Source: Streptomyces aurantiacus | GTDB lineage: Bacteria > Actinomycetota > Actinomycetes > Streptomycetales > Streptomycetaceae | Direction of reading: 5' to 3' | NCBI RefSeq assembly: GCF_001418335.1 | Contig: NZ_LIPP01000149.1 | Location: 62,001 to 126,000, forward strand | Length of the DNA: 64,000 nt | Shown here: piece by piece, positions 33,033 through 41,243 of the stretch | Position numbering within the stretch: the first letter of the stretch is position 1 | Layout of the letters: each line of letters begins with the position of its first letter | Translations under genes and position numbers: made by a program | Notes under the pieces: generated by a model | Databases searched by the model: none | Seen by the model: the letters and a program-made list of their open reading frames with translations, nothing else | Told to the model about the DNA's origin: nothing

Positions 33033-35501
33033 GTGGCCGCTCAGGTTCAGCAGGAAATGGCGCTCGATCCGGAAGGCGACTCCGTACGCAACCGGGAGAC
33101 CGGCGTCGAACAGGAACACCTGGATCGGGTGTACCAGCGCCTTGAGGAAAAGATCCACGAGGCGGAGTTCCTGATGAACGACGCCGCCAAGCGTGGTCAG
33201 GTCGGTACGCCCGGAGCACTCGCGGAGCGGGACGCGCAGGTGTTCCGGGCGGGGATCCATCTCAACCGCCTCAACAACGAGTTCGAGGACTTCCTCTTCG
33301 GACGCATCGACCTCCTCCCCGGCAAGGACGGCAAGAAGGGCCCGGACGGCGCGTACACGGCGGTCGAACCCGCCGAAGGCGCCGTACGGCCCGACAACAC
33401 CGCCGACATCGCGGAGACCCTCCACATCGGCCGCATCGGCGTCCTGGACGCCGAGTACGCGCCGCTGGTCATCGACTGGCGGGCCCCGGCGGCCGCGCCG
33501 TTCTACCGCTCCACACCGGTCGACCCCGGCCGGGTCGTACGCCGACGGGTCATCCGCTCCAAGGGCCGCAGGGTCCTCGGGGTCGAGGACGACCTGATGC
33601 GCCCGGAACTGAAGGCCACACTCGCCGGGAACGAACTGGCGGTGATCGGCGACGGCGCCCTCATGGCCGCCCTCGGCCAGGCCCGAAGCCACACCATGCG
33701 CGACATCGTCGCCTCCATCCAGGCCGAGCAGGACATGGTCATCCGGGCGCCCGCCGCGTCCGTGACCTACGTGGAGGGCGGCCCCGGCACCGGCAAGACC
33801 GCGGTCGCCCTGCACCGGGCCGCCTACCTGCTCTACCAGGACCGCAGGCGGTACGCGGGCGGCATCCTGATCGTCTCGCCCACGCCCCTGCTGGTCGCGT
33901 ACACCGAAGGCGTCCTGCCGTCCCTCGGCGAGGAGGGCCAGGTCGCCATCCGCGCGGTCGGCTCCCTGGTCGACGGCGTCGAGGCCACGCAGTACGACGC
34001 ACCGGCGGTGGCCCGCGCCAAGGGCTCCTACCGGATGCTGAAGGTGCTGCGCAAGGCGGCACGCGGGGCCCTGGAGACACCGGGCACGTCCGGCCGGCGC
34101 ACCGCCCCCGCTCCCGCCCGCGGGCATTCCGAGCAGCTCTCGTTCGGCGAGGAGATCGACGAGAACGGCCAGGGTGGCGGTGAGTACGGGCAGGGCGACG
34201 GCGAGAACGGGCAGGGCGGCGACGCCGGTACGCGGAACCCGGCCGCCACGCCCACCCGTCTCCGCGTCGTCGCCTTCGGGCGCCGGCTGGAACTGGAGGC
34301 ACCCGAGCTGGACCGCGTCCGGCAGAACGCGCTCTCCGGGACCGCGCCGGTGAACCTGCTGCGCCCGCGCGCCCGCAAGCTGCTGCTCGACGCCCTCTGG
34401 GCGCGGTCCGGCTCCGGCAGCCGGCACACCGACCCCGAGCTGGCCGCCGAACTGCGCTCGTCGTTCGACGAGGACGTCAGCTCCGAGGACACCTTCATCG
34501 CGTTCTTCGAGGCCTGGTGGCCCGAGCTGACACCGCGTGGCGTGCTGGAGGCGATGGCCGACGAGAAGCGGCTGGGGCGCTGGGCGCGGCGCATCCTCAA
34601 CCCCGGCGAGGTGCGGCGGGTGGCCCGCTCCCTGAAGCGGGACGGGCTCTCCGTGCACGACGTGGCCATGCTCGACGAACTCCAGGCGATCCTCGGCACC
34701 CCGGCCCGCCCCCGCAGGAAACGCGAGCTCGACCCGCTCGACCAGCTGACGGGCCTGGAGGAGCTCATGCCCGTACGGGAGGAGTCGCAGCGCGAGCGGG
34801 CCGAGCGGCTGGCCCAGGAGCGTACGGAGTACGCGCACGTCATCGTCGACGAGGCGCAGGACCTCACGCCCATGCAGTGGCGCATGATCGGCCGCCGTGG
34901 CCGGCACGCCACCTGGACGGTGGTCGGAGACCCCGCCCAGTCGTCCTGGTCGGACCCGGACGAGGCCGCCGAGGCCCGTGACGAGGCCCTCGGCAGCCGC
35001 CCGCGCCGCCGTTTCACGCTCACCGTGAACTACCGCAACCCGGCCGAGATCGCCGAGCTCGCCGCCAAGGTCCTGGCGCTGGCCATGCCGGGCTCCGAGT
35101 CGCCGTCGGCGGTGCGCTCGACGGGCGTACGGCCCCGCTTCGTGACCGCGGCCGGCGGACGGGACTCCCTGGCGAAGACCGTGCGGGAGGAGGCCGCCCG
35201 GCTGCTCGACCAGGTCGACGGCACGGTCGGCGTCGTCGTCGCCATGAACCGCCGTGCCGAGGCCGCACGCTGGCTCGCCGCGCTCGGGGACCGCGTGGTG
35301 GCCCTCGGCAGCCTGGAGGCCAAGGGCCTGGAGTACGACGCCACGGTGGTCGTCTCACCGGCGGAGATCGCCGACGAGTCACCGGCCGGGCTGCGCGTGC
35401 TGTACGTGGCGCTGACCCGGGCGACGCAGCAGCTCACCATCGTCTCGGCACCCCGCGACGAGCCGGACGCGGACGGAGTACCGGATCTCCTGCGGGACTG
35501 A
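33033..35501 (+). CDS. UvrD/HelD-like RNA polymerase recycling ATPase (HelD/HelR family)
   Basis: 822 aa from GTG 33033. The N-terminal ~200 residues are a coiled-coil arm (EQEHLDRVYQRLEEKIHEAE). Walker A is GGPGTGKTAVAL with Lys255; then a long acidic/Gly-rich insert ~365-395 (EIDENGQGGGEYGQGDGENG), Walker B-like HVIVDEAQDLTPMQWRM, VVGDPAQSSW, NYRNPAEIAEL and VALTRATQQLTIVSAP. Family knowledge: HelD proteins push into RNA polymerase channels to free stalled or rifamycin-bound enzyme; some Streptomyces copies (HelR) give rifampicin tolerance. I see no clear rifamycin-associated element upstream, so it may be the housekeeping HelD. Confidence 0.88.
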   Translation: MAAQVQQEMALDPEGDSVRNRETGVEQEHLDRVYQRLEEKIHEAEFLMNDAAKRGQVGTPGALAERDAQVFRAGIHLNRLNNEFEDFLFGRIDLLPGKDGKKGPDGAYTAVEPAEGAVRPDNTADIAETLHIGRIGVLDAEYAPLVIDWRAPAAAPFYRSTPVDPGRVVRRRVIRSKGRRVLGVEDDLMRPELKATLAGNELAVIGDGALMAALGQARSHTMRDIVASIQAEQDMVIRAPAASVTYVEGGPGTGKTAVALHRAAYLLYQDRRRYAGGILIVSPTPLLVAYTEGVLPSLGEEGQVAIRAVGSLVDGVEATQYDAPAVARAKGSYRMLKVLRKAARGALETPGTSGRRTAPAPARGHSEQLSFGEEIDENGQGGGEYGQGDGENGQGGDAGTRNPAATPTRLRVVAFGRRLELEAPELDRVRQNALSGTAPVNLLRPRARKLLLDALWARSGSGSRHTDPELAAELRSSFDEDVSSEDTFIAFFEAWWPELTPRGVLEAMADEKRLGRWARRILNPGEVRRVARSLKRDGLSVHDVAMLDELQAILGTPARPRRKRELDPLDQLTGLEELMPVREESQRERAERLAQERTEYAHVIVDEAQDLTPMQWRMIGRRGRHATWTVVGDPAQSSWSDPDEAAEARDEALGSRPRRRFTLTVNYRNPAEIAELAAKVLALAMPGSESPSAVRSTGVRPRFVTAAGGRDSLAKTVREEAARLLDQVDGTVGVVVAMNRRAEAARWLAALGDRVVALGSLEAKGLEYDATVVVSPAEIADESPAGLRVLYVALTRATQQLTIVSAPRDEPDADGVPDLLRD

Positions 35502-35508
35502 GCGGGAC

Positions 35509-35530
35509 GGGCCCGTGAATCGGCGGGCCC
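35509..35530 (+). terminator. Hairpin terminator after the HelD-like gene
   Basis: gggcccg (35509-35515) and cgggccc (35524-35530) form a 7-bp GC stem with an 8-base loop 7 bases after the stop, followed by cttcc. A second overlapping GC-rich fold is possible downstream. Confidence 0.55.
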
Positions 35531-35590
35531 CTTCCGGTGAACCGGGGGCCCGTCCTCAGGAAGCTTCCCTGTGAACTCACGGTGCGGGAA

Positions 35591-35618
35591 TTGCCTTACG
35601 GGGATCGTTTGTTACCTT
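35591..35618 (+). promoter_or_regulatory. Candidate vegetative promoter of the leader peptide / malic enzyme transcript
   Basis: ttgcct (35591-35596), a 16-base spacer and tacctt (35613-35618) fit a sigma-70/HrdB-type promoter. Transcription would begin near 35625, leaving ~320 bases of leader before the malic enzyme. Confidence 0.5.
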
Positions 35619-35695
35619 GGACGTGACACCGGCCCGATCCAAGCCCCCGGGCCCAACCTTCGTCGCTACGAGCGACCACTTGCCGCGAGGCGAGC

Positions 35696-35812
35696 ATGGC
35701 GGGTCGGTGTCACTTAACGTGTTGTTGCACGTGTCGCAGCAAAGAGGTCCACGTCACCCCGGTGGCGTGGACCTTCTGCGTCGCCGACGTCCGTCCTGAA
35801 CATTCGTTGTGA
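35696..35812 (+). CDS. Cysteine-rich leader peptide (putative attenuator ORF)
   Basis: 38 codons from ATG 35696, with gagg 5 bases upstream. Codons 5-13 read C-H-L-T-C-C-C-T-C: five cysteines in nine codons, and the leucine is a rare TTA codon (35714), the bldA-dependent codon in Streptomyces. The rest (RSKEVHVTPVAWTFC onward) overlaps a hairpin. Polycysteine leader ORFs are known cysteine-responsive attenuators in mycobacteria; this one precedes malic enzyme. I infer that slow translation at Cys or TTA changes folding of the downstream hairpin. Too short to be a normal enzyme, and no stable product need be made. Confidence 0.6.
   Translation: MAGRCHLTCCCTCRSKEVHVTPVAWTFCVADVRPEHSL
35746..35773 (+). 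terminator. Attenuator-like hairpin within the leader ORF
   Basis: ggtccacgtcacc (35746-35758), a 2-base loop and ggtggcgtggacc (35761-35773) form a 13-bp stem with one mismatch, 11 bases after the last Cys codon of the cluster and followed by ttctgcg. It could terminate transcription, or be melted by a ribosome that keeps moving through the leader. Confidence 0.55.
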
Positions 35813-35827
35813 ACATTCGTTGTGAAC
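35798..35827. repeat. 13-bp tandem repeat gaacattcgttgt before malic enzyme
   Basis: Two exact copies (35798-35810, 35811-35823) plus gaac. The region gives ttgtgaac twice at 13-bp spacing, between the leader hairpin and the malic enzyme start. It could be a regulator site or a secondary promoter region. Confidence 0.7.
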
Positions 35828-35945
35828 AAAAGGTCCGCAATCAGGGGCGGCTACCACGTACTCCGCGGTAGGTGGGACGATCGGACGGCAAGCCCGCGAA
35901 CCAGCAGCGCTCGCAGTACCCCGTGAAAGCAGAGGAAGTCGGCCC

Positions 35946-37361
35946 ATGGCAACGGCGCCCAGCGTCTCCTACTCGATTACGGTCCGGTTGGAGGTGCCCG
36001 CGAGCGGAACCGCGGTCTCCCAGATCACCACCGCCGTGGAGTCCCACGGGGGCTCGGTGACCGGCCTCGACGTGACAGCCTCCGGCCACGAGAAGCTCCG
36101 TATCGACGTCACCATCGCGGCGTCGTCCACGGCGCACGCGGACGAGATCGTCGAGCAGCTGCGCGGCATCGAGGACGTCACGCTCGGCAAGGTGTCCGAC
36201 CGTACGTTCCTGATGCACCTCGGCGGCAAGATCGAGATGGCGTCCAAGCACCCCATCCGCAACCGCGACGACCTCTCGATGATCTACACGCCGGGGGTGG
36301 CCCGGGTGTGCATGGCGATCGCCGAGAACCCCGAGGACGCCCGCCGGCTCACCATCAAGCGCAACTCCGTCGCGGTCGTGACGGACGGCTCGGCCGTGCT
36401 GGGCCTGGGCAACATCGGCCCGATGGCCGCCCTGCCGGTGATGGAGGGCAAGGCCGCGCTCTTCAAGCGGTTCGCCGGCATCGATGCCTGGCCGCTGTGC
36501 CTGGACACGCAGGACACCGACGCGATCGTGGAGATCGTGAAGGCGATCGCCCCCGGCTTCGCGGGCATCAACCTGGAAGACATCTCGGCCCCGCGCTGCT
36601 TCGAGATCGAGGCCCGCCTGCGCGAGGCCCTCGACATCCCCGTCTTCCACGACGACCAGCACGGCACGGCGATCGTCGTGCTCGCCGCGCTCCTGAACGC
36701 GCTGCGCGTGACCGACAAGGCGATGGGCGACATCCGCGTCGTCATGTCGGGCGCGGGAGCGGCCGGTACGGCCATCCTGAAACTGCTGCTCGCCGCAGGC
36801 GTCAAGCACGCCGTCGTGGCCGACATCCACGGTGTCGTGCACGCGGGCCGCGAGGACCTGGTGGACGCCGCCGCCGATTCGCCGCTGCGATGGATCGCCG
36901 ACAACACCAACCCCGAGGGCGTCACGGGGACGCTGAAGCAGGCTGTGCGCGGCGCGGACGTCTTCATCGGTGTCTCGGCCCCGAACGTGCTGGACGGCGA
37001 CGACGTGGCCGCGATGGCCGACGACGCGATCGTCTTCGCACTCGCGAACCCCGACCCCGAGGTCGACCCGGCGATCGCCCGGCAGACCGCCGCGGTCGTG
37101 GCCACCGGCCGCTCGGACTTCCCGAACCAGATCAACAACGTGCTGGTCTTCCCCGGCGTCTTCCGCGGTCTCCTGGACGCCCAGTCCCGCACGGTCAACA
37201 CGGAGATGATGCTCGCGGCCGCGACGGCGCTGGCGGACGTGGTGACCCCGGACGAGGTCAACCCGAACTACATCATCCCCAGCGTCTTCAACGACAAGGT
37301 CGCGGGAGCGGTGGCGGGCGCGGTCCGCGACGCGGCGAAGGCGGCGGGCGCGACGGTCTGA
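35946..37361 (+). CDS. NAD(P)-dependent malic enzyme with N-terminal ACT domain
   Basis: 471 aa, ATG 35946 with gaggaag upstream. The ACT-like domain covers ~1-80 (ITVRLEVPASGTAVSQITTA). Malic enzyme motifs: IYTPGVARVCMAIAENPEDA, DGSAVLGLGNIGPMAALPVM, EDISAPRCFEIEARLRE, FHDDQHGTAIVVLAALLNAL (metal/substrate), GAGAAGTAILKLLLAAG (NAD(P) fold), QINNVLVFPGVFRGLLDA. It decarboxylates malate to pyruvate, linking the TCA cycle to pyruvate and reducing power. The ACT domain suggests allosteric control by a small molecule such as an amino acid. It is preceded by a leader ORF and hairpin suggesting attenuation. Confidence 0.92.
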   Translation: MATAPSVSYSITVRLEVPASGTAVSQITTAVESHGGSVTGLDVTASGHEKLRIDVTIAASSTAHADEIVEQLRGIEDVTLGKVSDRTFLMHLGGKIEMASKHPIRNRDDLSMIYTPGVARVCMAIAENPEDARRLTIKRNSVAVVTDGSAVLGLGNIGPMAALPVMEGKAALFKRFAGIDAWPLCLDTQDTDAIVEIVKAIAPGFAGINLEDISAPRCFEIEARLREALDIPVFHDDQHGTAIVVLAALLNALRVTDKAMGDIRVVMSGAGAAGTAILKLLLAAGVKHAVVADIHGVVHAGREDLVDAAADSPLRWIADNTNPEGVTGTLKQAVRGADVFIGVSAPNVLDGDDVAAMADDAIVFALANPDPEVDPAIARQTAAVVATGRSDFPNQINNVLVFPGVFRGLLDAQSRTVNTEMMLAAATALADVVTPDEVNPNYIIPSVFNDKVAGAVAGAVRDAAKAAGATV

Positions 37362-37380
37362 GAAGGCCCCGTCCCACCGT

Positions 37381-37402
37381 TCTGGGGGCTGCCGCCCCCA
37401 GA
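37381..37402 (+). terminator. Hairpin terminator after malic enzyme
   Basis: tctgggggc (37381-37389) and gcccccaga (37394-37402), a perfect 9-bp stem with a 4-base loop, 19 bases after the stop. Confidence 0.7.
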
Positions 37403-37426
37403 CCCCCGCATCGCGCTCGCGCGCTC

Positions 37427-37545
37427 GTCCTCAAACGCCGGACGGGCTGAAAGGCCTGCGGCCGGGCTGGAAGGCTGGGGCGCAGCCCCGCCTTCCAGGG
37501 GCGCGGGGAACTGCGCGACCAGCCCCCACCGGACCCGCAGACGAA
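37427..37545. repeat. Streptomyces intergenic palindromic (REP-like) element, copy 1
   Basis: A GC-rich intergenic element: tcctcaaacgccggacgggc, a hairpin around ggaaggctggggc...gccttcc, then ggggcgcggggaactgcgcg (37498-37517). The last 20 bases occur exactly, inverted, at 58703-58722. I recall similar elements scattered after genes in Streptomyces genomes. Confidence 0.65.
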
Positions 37546-37979
37546 ACTCCGCACGGCGGGGGCCCGGGGGCGGAGCCCCCGAGACGGCAACCGCCACAGC
37601 GCCCGCTGTGACGGTTGCCACCCCACACCCGTACCGGCGCGTCGCCGGACACAGCGCCTCGGCGCGCCTCTAGGGTGGCGGCCATGGCTCAGTCCCCGCG
37701 GGCCCACCAGGCCCTCACCGGCTCCGCGGTCCGCTGCCGGGAGCGGACGGAGCGTCACCATTTCGAGGCCGTGGCGCTTTTCGTGTGACTCCCAAGGGCG
37801 CCGGATTGGCTTTCCCGCCGCAGGTGGGGGCAGGATGCGTCTTCGGGCGCGAGGGTCCGGCCCCCGGACCCGGGTGCGGGGACCGCCGAGGACCCTGGCA
37901 GCATCGGCTTCGACGTGCCCGAGATGCGGCTCCGCCGCGTGGCACGCCTCAACGGCAAGAAGAACACGGGAGTAACAAC
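37546..37979. other. Intergenic leader region of hupA
   Basis: No convincing gene. A 35-codon frame at 37684 lacks family support. ttggct (37806-37811) and caggat (37831-37836) could be a promoter with a 19-base spacer. The long 5' region may carry control elements for the abundant HU protein. Confidence 0.4.
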
Positions 37980-38261
37980 ATGAACCGCAGTGAGCTGGTG
38001 GCCGCGCTGGCCGACCGTGCCGAGGTGACTCGCAAGGACGCCGACGCCGTTCTGGCCGCCTTCGCCGAGACCGTCGGTGAGATCGTCGCCAAGGGCGACG
38101 AGAAGGTCACCATCCCCGGTTTCCTGACCTTCGAGCGCACCCACCGTGCCGCTCGTACCGCTCGCAACCCGCAGACCGGTGACCCGATCCAAATCCCGGC
38201 CGGCTACAGCGTGAAGGTCTCCGCGGGCAGCAAGCTCAAGGAAGCCGCCAAGGGCAAGTAA
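37980..38261 (+). CDS. hupA: HU-family nucleoid protein HupA
   Basis: 93 aa from ATG 37980 with gggag 8 bases upstream. Complete HU fold: MNRSELVAALADRAEVTRKD, VTIPGFLTFERTHRAARTAR, the DNA-binding arm NPQTGDPIQIPAGYSVK, ending KLKEAAKGK. It lacks the long Lys/Ala tail of HupS, so it is the short, vegetative-type HU. It binds and bends DNA and compacts the nucleoid. Followed by a strong terminator shared with murA. Confidence 0.95.
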   Translation: MNRSELVAALADRAEVTRKDADAVLAAFAETVGEIVAKGDEKVTIPGFLTFERTHRAARTARNPQTGDPIQIPAGYSVKVSAGSKLKEAAKGK

Positions 38262-38325
38262 GCCTTCCTGTACGTACGTCCCCGGGACGAGGACGACGTA
38301 CGAGGCTCAAGTACAAGTAACCGTC

Positions 38326-38362
38326 GATGGGGCGGTCACCCGGTTCGGGTGACCGCCCCATC
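38326..38362. terminator. Bidirectional terminator between hupA and murA
   Basis: A perfect 17-bp stem (gatggggcggtcacccg / cgggtgaccgccccatc) with a 3-base loop between two convergent genes; it works on either strand. Confidence 0.85.
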
Positions 38363-38451
38363 GCGTGCGTACCGACTACATGCGGTCGCTGACAGCCGAC
38401 AGCCGACCGCCGACCGCTGGCCGTGGACCGCCGGCCGTCAGCTGCCGCTCG

Positions 38452-39798
38452 TCAGCCCAGTGCCTTGCCCGGCAGCTCGACCTTCGCGCCCAGTTCCACG
38501 AGCTTCTCCATGAAGTTCTCGTAGCCGCGGTTGATCAGGTCGATGCCGTGCACCCGGGACGTGCCCTGGGCCGCCAGCGCCGCGATGAGGTACGAGAAGC
38601 CGCCGCGCAGGTCGGGGATGACCAGGTCGGCGCCCTGGAGCTTCGTCGGGCCCGACACGACCGCCGAGTGCAGGAAGTTGCGCTGGCCGAAGCGGCAGCG
38701 GGAACCGCCCAGGCACTCGCGGTAGAGCTGGATGTGCGCGCCCATCTGGTTCAGCGCGGAGGTGAAGCCGAGGCGGGACTCGTACACCGTCTCGTGGACG
38801 ATGGACAGGCCGGTGGCCTGCGTGAGGGCGACGACGAGAGGCTGCTGCCAGTCCGTCTGGAAGCCCGGGTGGACGTCCGTCTCCAGCGCGATCGACTTGA
38901 GCTGGCCGCCCGGGTGCCAGAAGCGGATGCCCTCGTCGTCGATCTCGAAGGCGCCGCCCACCTTCCGGTAGGTGTTCAGGAACGTCATCATCGAGCGCTG
39001 CTGGGCGCCGCGGACGTAGATGTTGCCTTCGGTGGCCAGCGCCGCGGACGCCCACGAGGCGGCCTCCAGGCGGTCCGGCAGGGCCGCGTGGGTGTAGCCG
39101 CTGAGCGTGTCGACGCCGGTGACGCGGATGGTGCGGTCGGTGTCCATCGCGATGATCGCGCCCATTTTCTGCAGGACGCAGATCAGGTCCTCGATCTCCG
39201 GCTCGACCGCCGCGTTGGCGAGCTCCGTGACGCCCTCGGCGAGGACCGCCGTCAGGAGCACCTGCTCGGTCGCGCCGACGGACGGGTACGGCAGTTCGAT
39301 CTTGGTGCCGCGCAGCCGCTGCGGAGCCTCCAGGTACTGGCCGTCCGCGCGCTTCTCGATCGTCGCGCCGAACTGGCGCAGCACCTCGAAGTGGAAGTCG
39401 ATCGGCCGGCCGCCGATGTCGCAGCCGCCCAGGCCCGGGATGAACGCGTGGCCGAGGCGGTGCAGGAGCGGACCGCACAGGAGGATCGGGATGCGCGACG
39501 AGCCCGCGTGCGCGTCGATGTCCGCGACGTTCGCGCTCTCCACGTGCGACGGGTCCATGATGAGCTCGCCCGGCTCCTCACCCGGACGGACCGTCACGCC
39601 GTGCAGCTGCAGCAGGCCGCGTACGACCCGCACGTCACGGATGTCCGGGACGTTGCGCAGCCGGCTCGGAGCACTCCCGAGCAGCGCGGCGACCATGGCC
39701 TTCGGTACGAGGTTCTTCGCACCGCGGACACGGATCTCGCCCTCAAGCGGGGTTCCGCCGTGGACAAGGAGTACGTCGTCTGAGCCGTTGACGGTCAT
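38452..39798 (-). CDS. murA: UDP-N-acetylglucosamine 1-carboxyvinyltransferase
   Basis: 448 aa, ATG 39798. First step of peptidoglycan precursor synthesis: transfers enolpyruvyl from PEP to UDP-GlcNAc. EPSP-synthase fold; RVRGAKNLVPKAMVAALLGS near the start contains the substrate Lys-Asn pair. Active-site loop GGCDIGGRP with Cys126; Cys (not Asp) is the fosfomycin-sensitive form. Late motifs: SSRIPILLCGPLLHRLG, FGQRNFLHSAVVSGPTKLQG, RGGFSYLIAALAAQG and NRGYENFMEKL. Cytoplasmic. Single-gene transcript ending at the shared hairpin. Confidence 0.95.
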   Translation of the reverse strand: MTVNGSDDVLLVHGGTPLEGEIRVRGAKNLVPKAMVAALLGSAPSRLRNVPDIRDVRVVRGLLQLHGVTVRPGEEPGELIMDPSHVESANVADIDAHAGSSRIPILLCGPLLHRLGHAFIPGLGGCDIGGRPIDFHFEVLRQFGATIEKRADGQYLEAPQRLRGTKIELPYPSVGATEQVLLTAVLAEGVTELANAAVEPEIEDLICVLQKMGAIIAMDTDRTIRVTGVDTLSGYTHAALPDRLEAASWASAALATEGNIYVRGAQQRSMMTFLNTYRKVGGAFEIDDEGIRFWHPGGQLKSIALETDVHPGFQTDWQQPLVVALTQATGLSIVHETVYESRLGFTSALNQMGAHIQLYRECLGGSRCRFGQRNFLHSAVVSGPTKLQGADLVIPDLRGGFSYLIAALAAQGTSRVHGIDLINRGYENFMEKLVELGAKVELPGKALG

Positions 39799-40051
39799 GT
39801 ATCTCGCGTTCCGGTTGGTGGGACAGGGCGAAGCAGCAAGCGTAATGGCCGCCCACCCCCCTTCAGTAAGCCCAAGGGGCTCTCAGGGACGTCATAGCTT
39901 TGCCACAACACGAACCGTGCCTGATCGGGAACACGGGGTCACCGGCCCGGTGTGCGCTCCGCCTGCACCCGCCTACTGCGTCCGTACGCCCTGATCTGCA
40001 TTCACTCAGGTACGGGTATTGGCTCCCCGTCCACGGGGAAGATGCGAGATC

Positions 40052-40633
40052 ATGTCTCGCATGACCGAGGTGTCCTCGCTCACAGGGCGGCTGCTCGTGG
40101 CCACACCCGCCCTGGCGGACCCCAACTTCGACCGCGCGGTGGTGCTGCTCCTCGACCACGACGAGGAGGGCTCCCTGGGCGTCGTCCTCAACCGGCCCAC
40201 CCCGGTGGACGTGGGCGACATCCTCGCGGGCTGGGCGGACCTCGCGGGGGAGCCCGGGGTCGTGTTCCAGGGCGGCCCGGTCTCACTGGACTCCGCGCTC
40301 GGCGTGGCGGTGATCCCCGGCGGCGCCTCCGGGGAGCGCGCGCCGCTCGGCTGGCGCCGGGTGCACGGCGCGATCGGGCTCGTGGACCTGGAGGCGCCGC
40401 CGGAACTGCTCGCCTCCGCGCTCGGCTCGCTCAGGATCTTCGCGGGATACGCGGGCTGGGGGCCCGGGCAACTGGAGGACGAACTGGTCGAGGGCGCCTG
40501 GTACGTCGTCGAGTCCGAGCCCGGCGACGTCTCCTCGCCCCTTCCGGAACGGCTGTGGCGCGAGGTGCTGCGCCGTCAGCGCAGCGAGCTGGCGATGGTG
40601 GCCACGTACCCGGACGACCCTTCGCTCAACTGA
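40052..40633 (+). CDS. YqgE/AlgH family (UPF0301) protein
   Basis: 193 aa from ATG 40052; ATG 40061 (MTEVSSLTG) is an equally likely start. Family motifs: GRLLVATPALADPNFDRAVV, LLDHDEEGSLGVVLNRPT, VVFQGGPVSLDSALGV, and RIFAGYAGWGPGQLEDEL. Function uncertain; the family fold resembles a small alpha/beta protein and E. coli members affect redox and membrane traits. A 6-bp inverted repeat (gcgaga/tctcgc) holds the first ATG in its loop, which may influence start choice. Divergent from murA across ~250 bases with no other gene. Confidence 0.88.
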   Translation: MSRMTEVSSLTGRLLVATPALADPNFDRAVVLLLDHDEEGSLGVVLNRPTPVDVGDILAGWADLAGEPGVVFQGGPVSLDSALGVAVIPGGASGERAPLGWRRVHGAIGLVDLEAPPELLASALGSLRIFAGYAGWGPGQLEDELVEGAWYVVESEPGDVSSPLPERLWREVLRRQRSELAMVATYPDDPSLN

Positions 40634-40662
40634 TGCCCCGAGCCTTCAGTACTCTTGCTTCT

Positions 40663-40968
40663 ATGAGCACTCTTGAGCCTGAGACCCAGCCCCAGCGAGG
40701 CACTGGGACGGGAACCCTCGTAGAGCCGACGCCGCAGACGTCGCACGGCGACGGGGACCACGAGCGCTTCGCCCACTACGTCCAGAAGGACAAGATCATG
40801 GCGAGCGCGCTCGACGGCACCCCCGTCGTCGCACTCTGCGGCAAGGTGTGGGTCCCGGGCCGGGACCCGAAGAAGTACCCCGTGTGCCCCATGTGCAAGG
40901 AGATCTACGAGTCCATGGGCGCGGGCGGCGACGACGGCAAGGGCAAGGACAAGGGCGGCGACAAGTAG
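40663..40968 (+). CDS. DUF3039 domain protein
   Basis: 101 aa from ATG 40663. A short Pro/Thr/Gly-rich N-terminus precedes HERFAHYVQKDKIMASALDG, TPVVALCGKVWVPGRDPKKY, PVCPMCKEIYESM, the actinobacterial DUF3039 pattern with a CPMC zinc-binding pair and ALCGK. It ends in a Gly/Lys/Asp tail. Role unknown; highly conserved in the lineage beside yqgE and murA. Confidence 0.88.
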   Translation: MSTLEPETQPQRGTGTGTLVEPTPQTSHGDGDHERFAHYVQKDKIMASALDGTPVVALCGKVWVPGRDPKKYPVCPMCKEIYESMGAGGDDGKGKDKGGDK

Positions 40969-40996
40969 CGACGCCTCCCAGCACCTCCTGGAGTAC

Positions 40997-41030
40997 GGCC
41001 GCGGTGCCCCCGGTGCGGGGTGCCGCGGCC
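40997..41030 (+). terminator. Hairpin terminator after DUF3039 gene
   Basis: ggccgcggtgcccc and ggggtgccgcggcc form a 14-bp stem (two G-U pairs in RNA) with a 6-base loop, 28 bases after the stop. Confidence 0.7.
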
Positions 41031-41131
41031 GAGTCGTGCCCGGAAGGCGCGGGCCCGTGGTGCGCGCTCTCGACGTATCCGGGGCCTTTGTCCCGCCCGC
41101 CCGTTGCACGGAGTGCTTTCGCCGGTCACAG

Positions 41132-41147
41132 AGTGGTTGAGACCTCT
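41132..41147. promoter_or_regulatory. DasR-type operator (dre) before the sugar ABC operon
   Basis: agtggttgagacctct matches 13 of 16 bases of the symmetric dre consensus agtggtctagaccact, keeping agtggt and agacc. It lies 97 bases before the substrate-binding protein start. DasR (GntR family) represses chitin/GlcNAc genes until GlcN-6-P binds; consistent with a hexosaminidase in the operon. Confidence 0.6.
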
Positions 41148-41243
41148 TGTGGGCATGTTCATGTTCTCCATAGCCTCCCGGGTGTTGTGCAGCGCAAAAC
41201 CACCATTGCACGTGCTGCAACGAGCTCCCCCGGAGGGCGCCTC

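Noticed and set aside
37684-37788. Short frame (about 35 codons) upstream of hupA
   Set aside because: No ribosome site beyond chance and no Cys/His-rich or leader-like pattern; not called.
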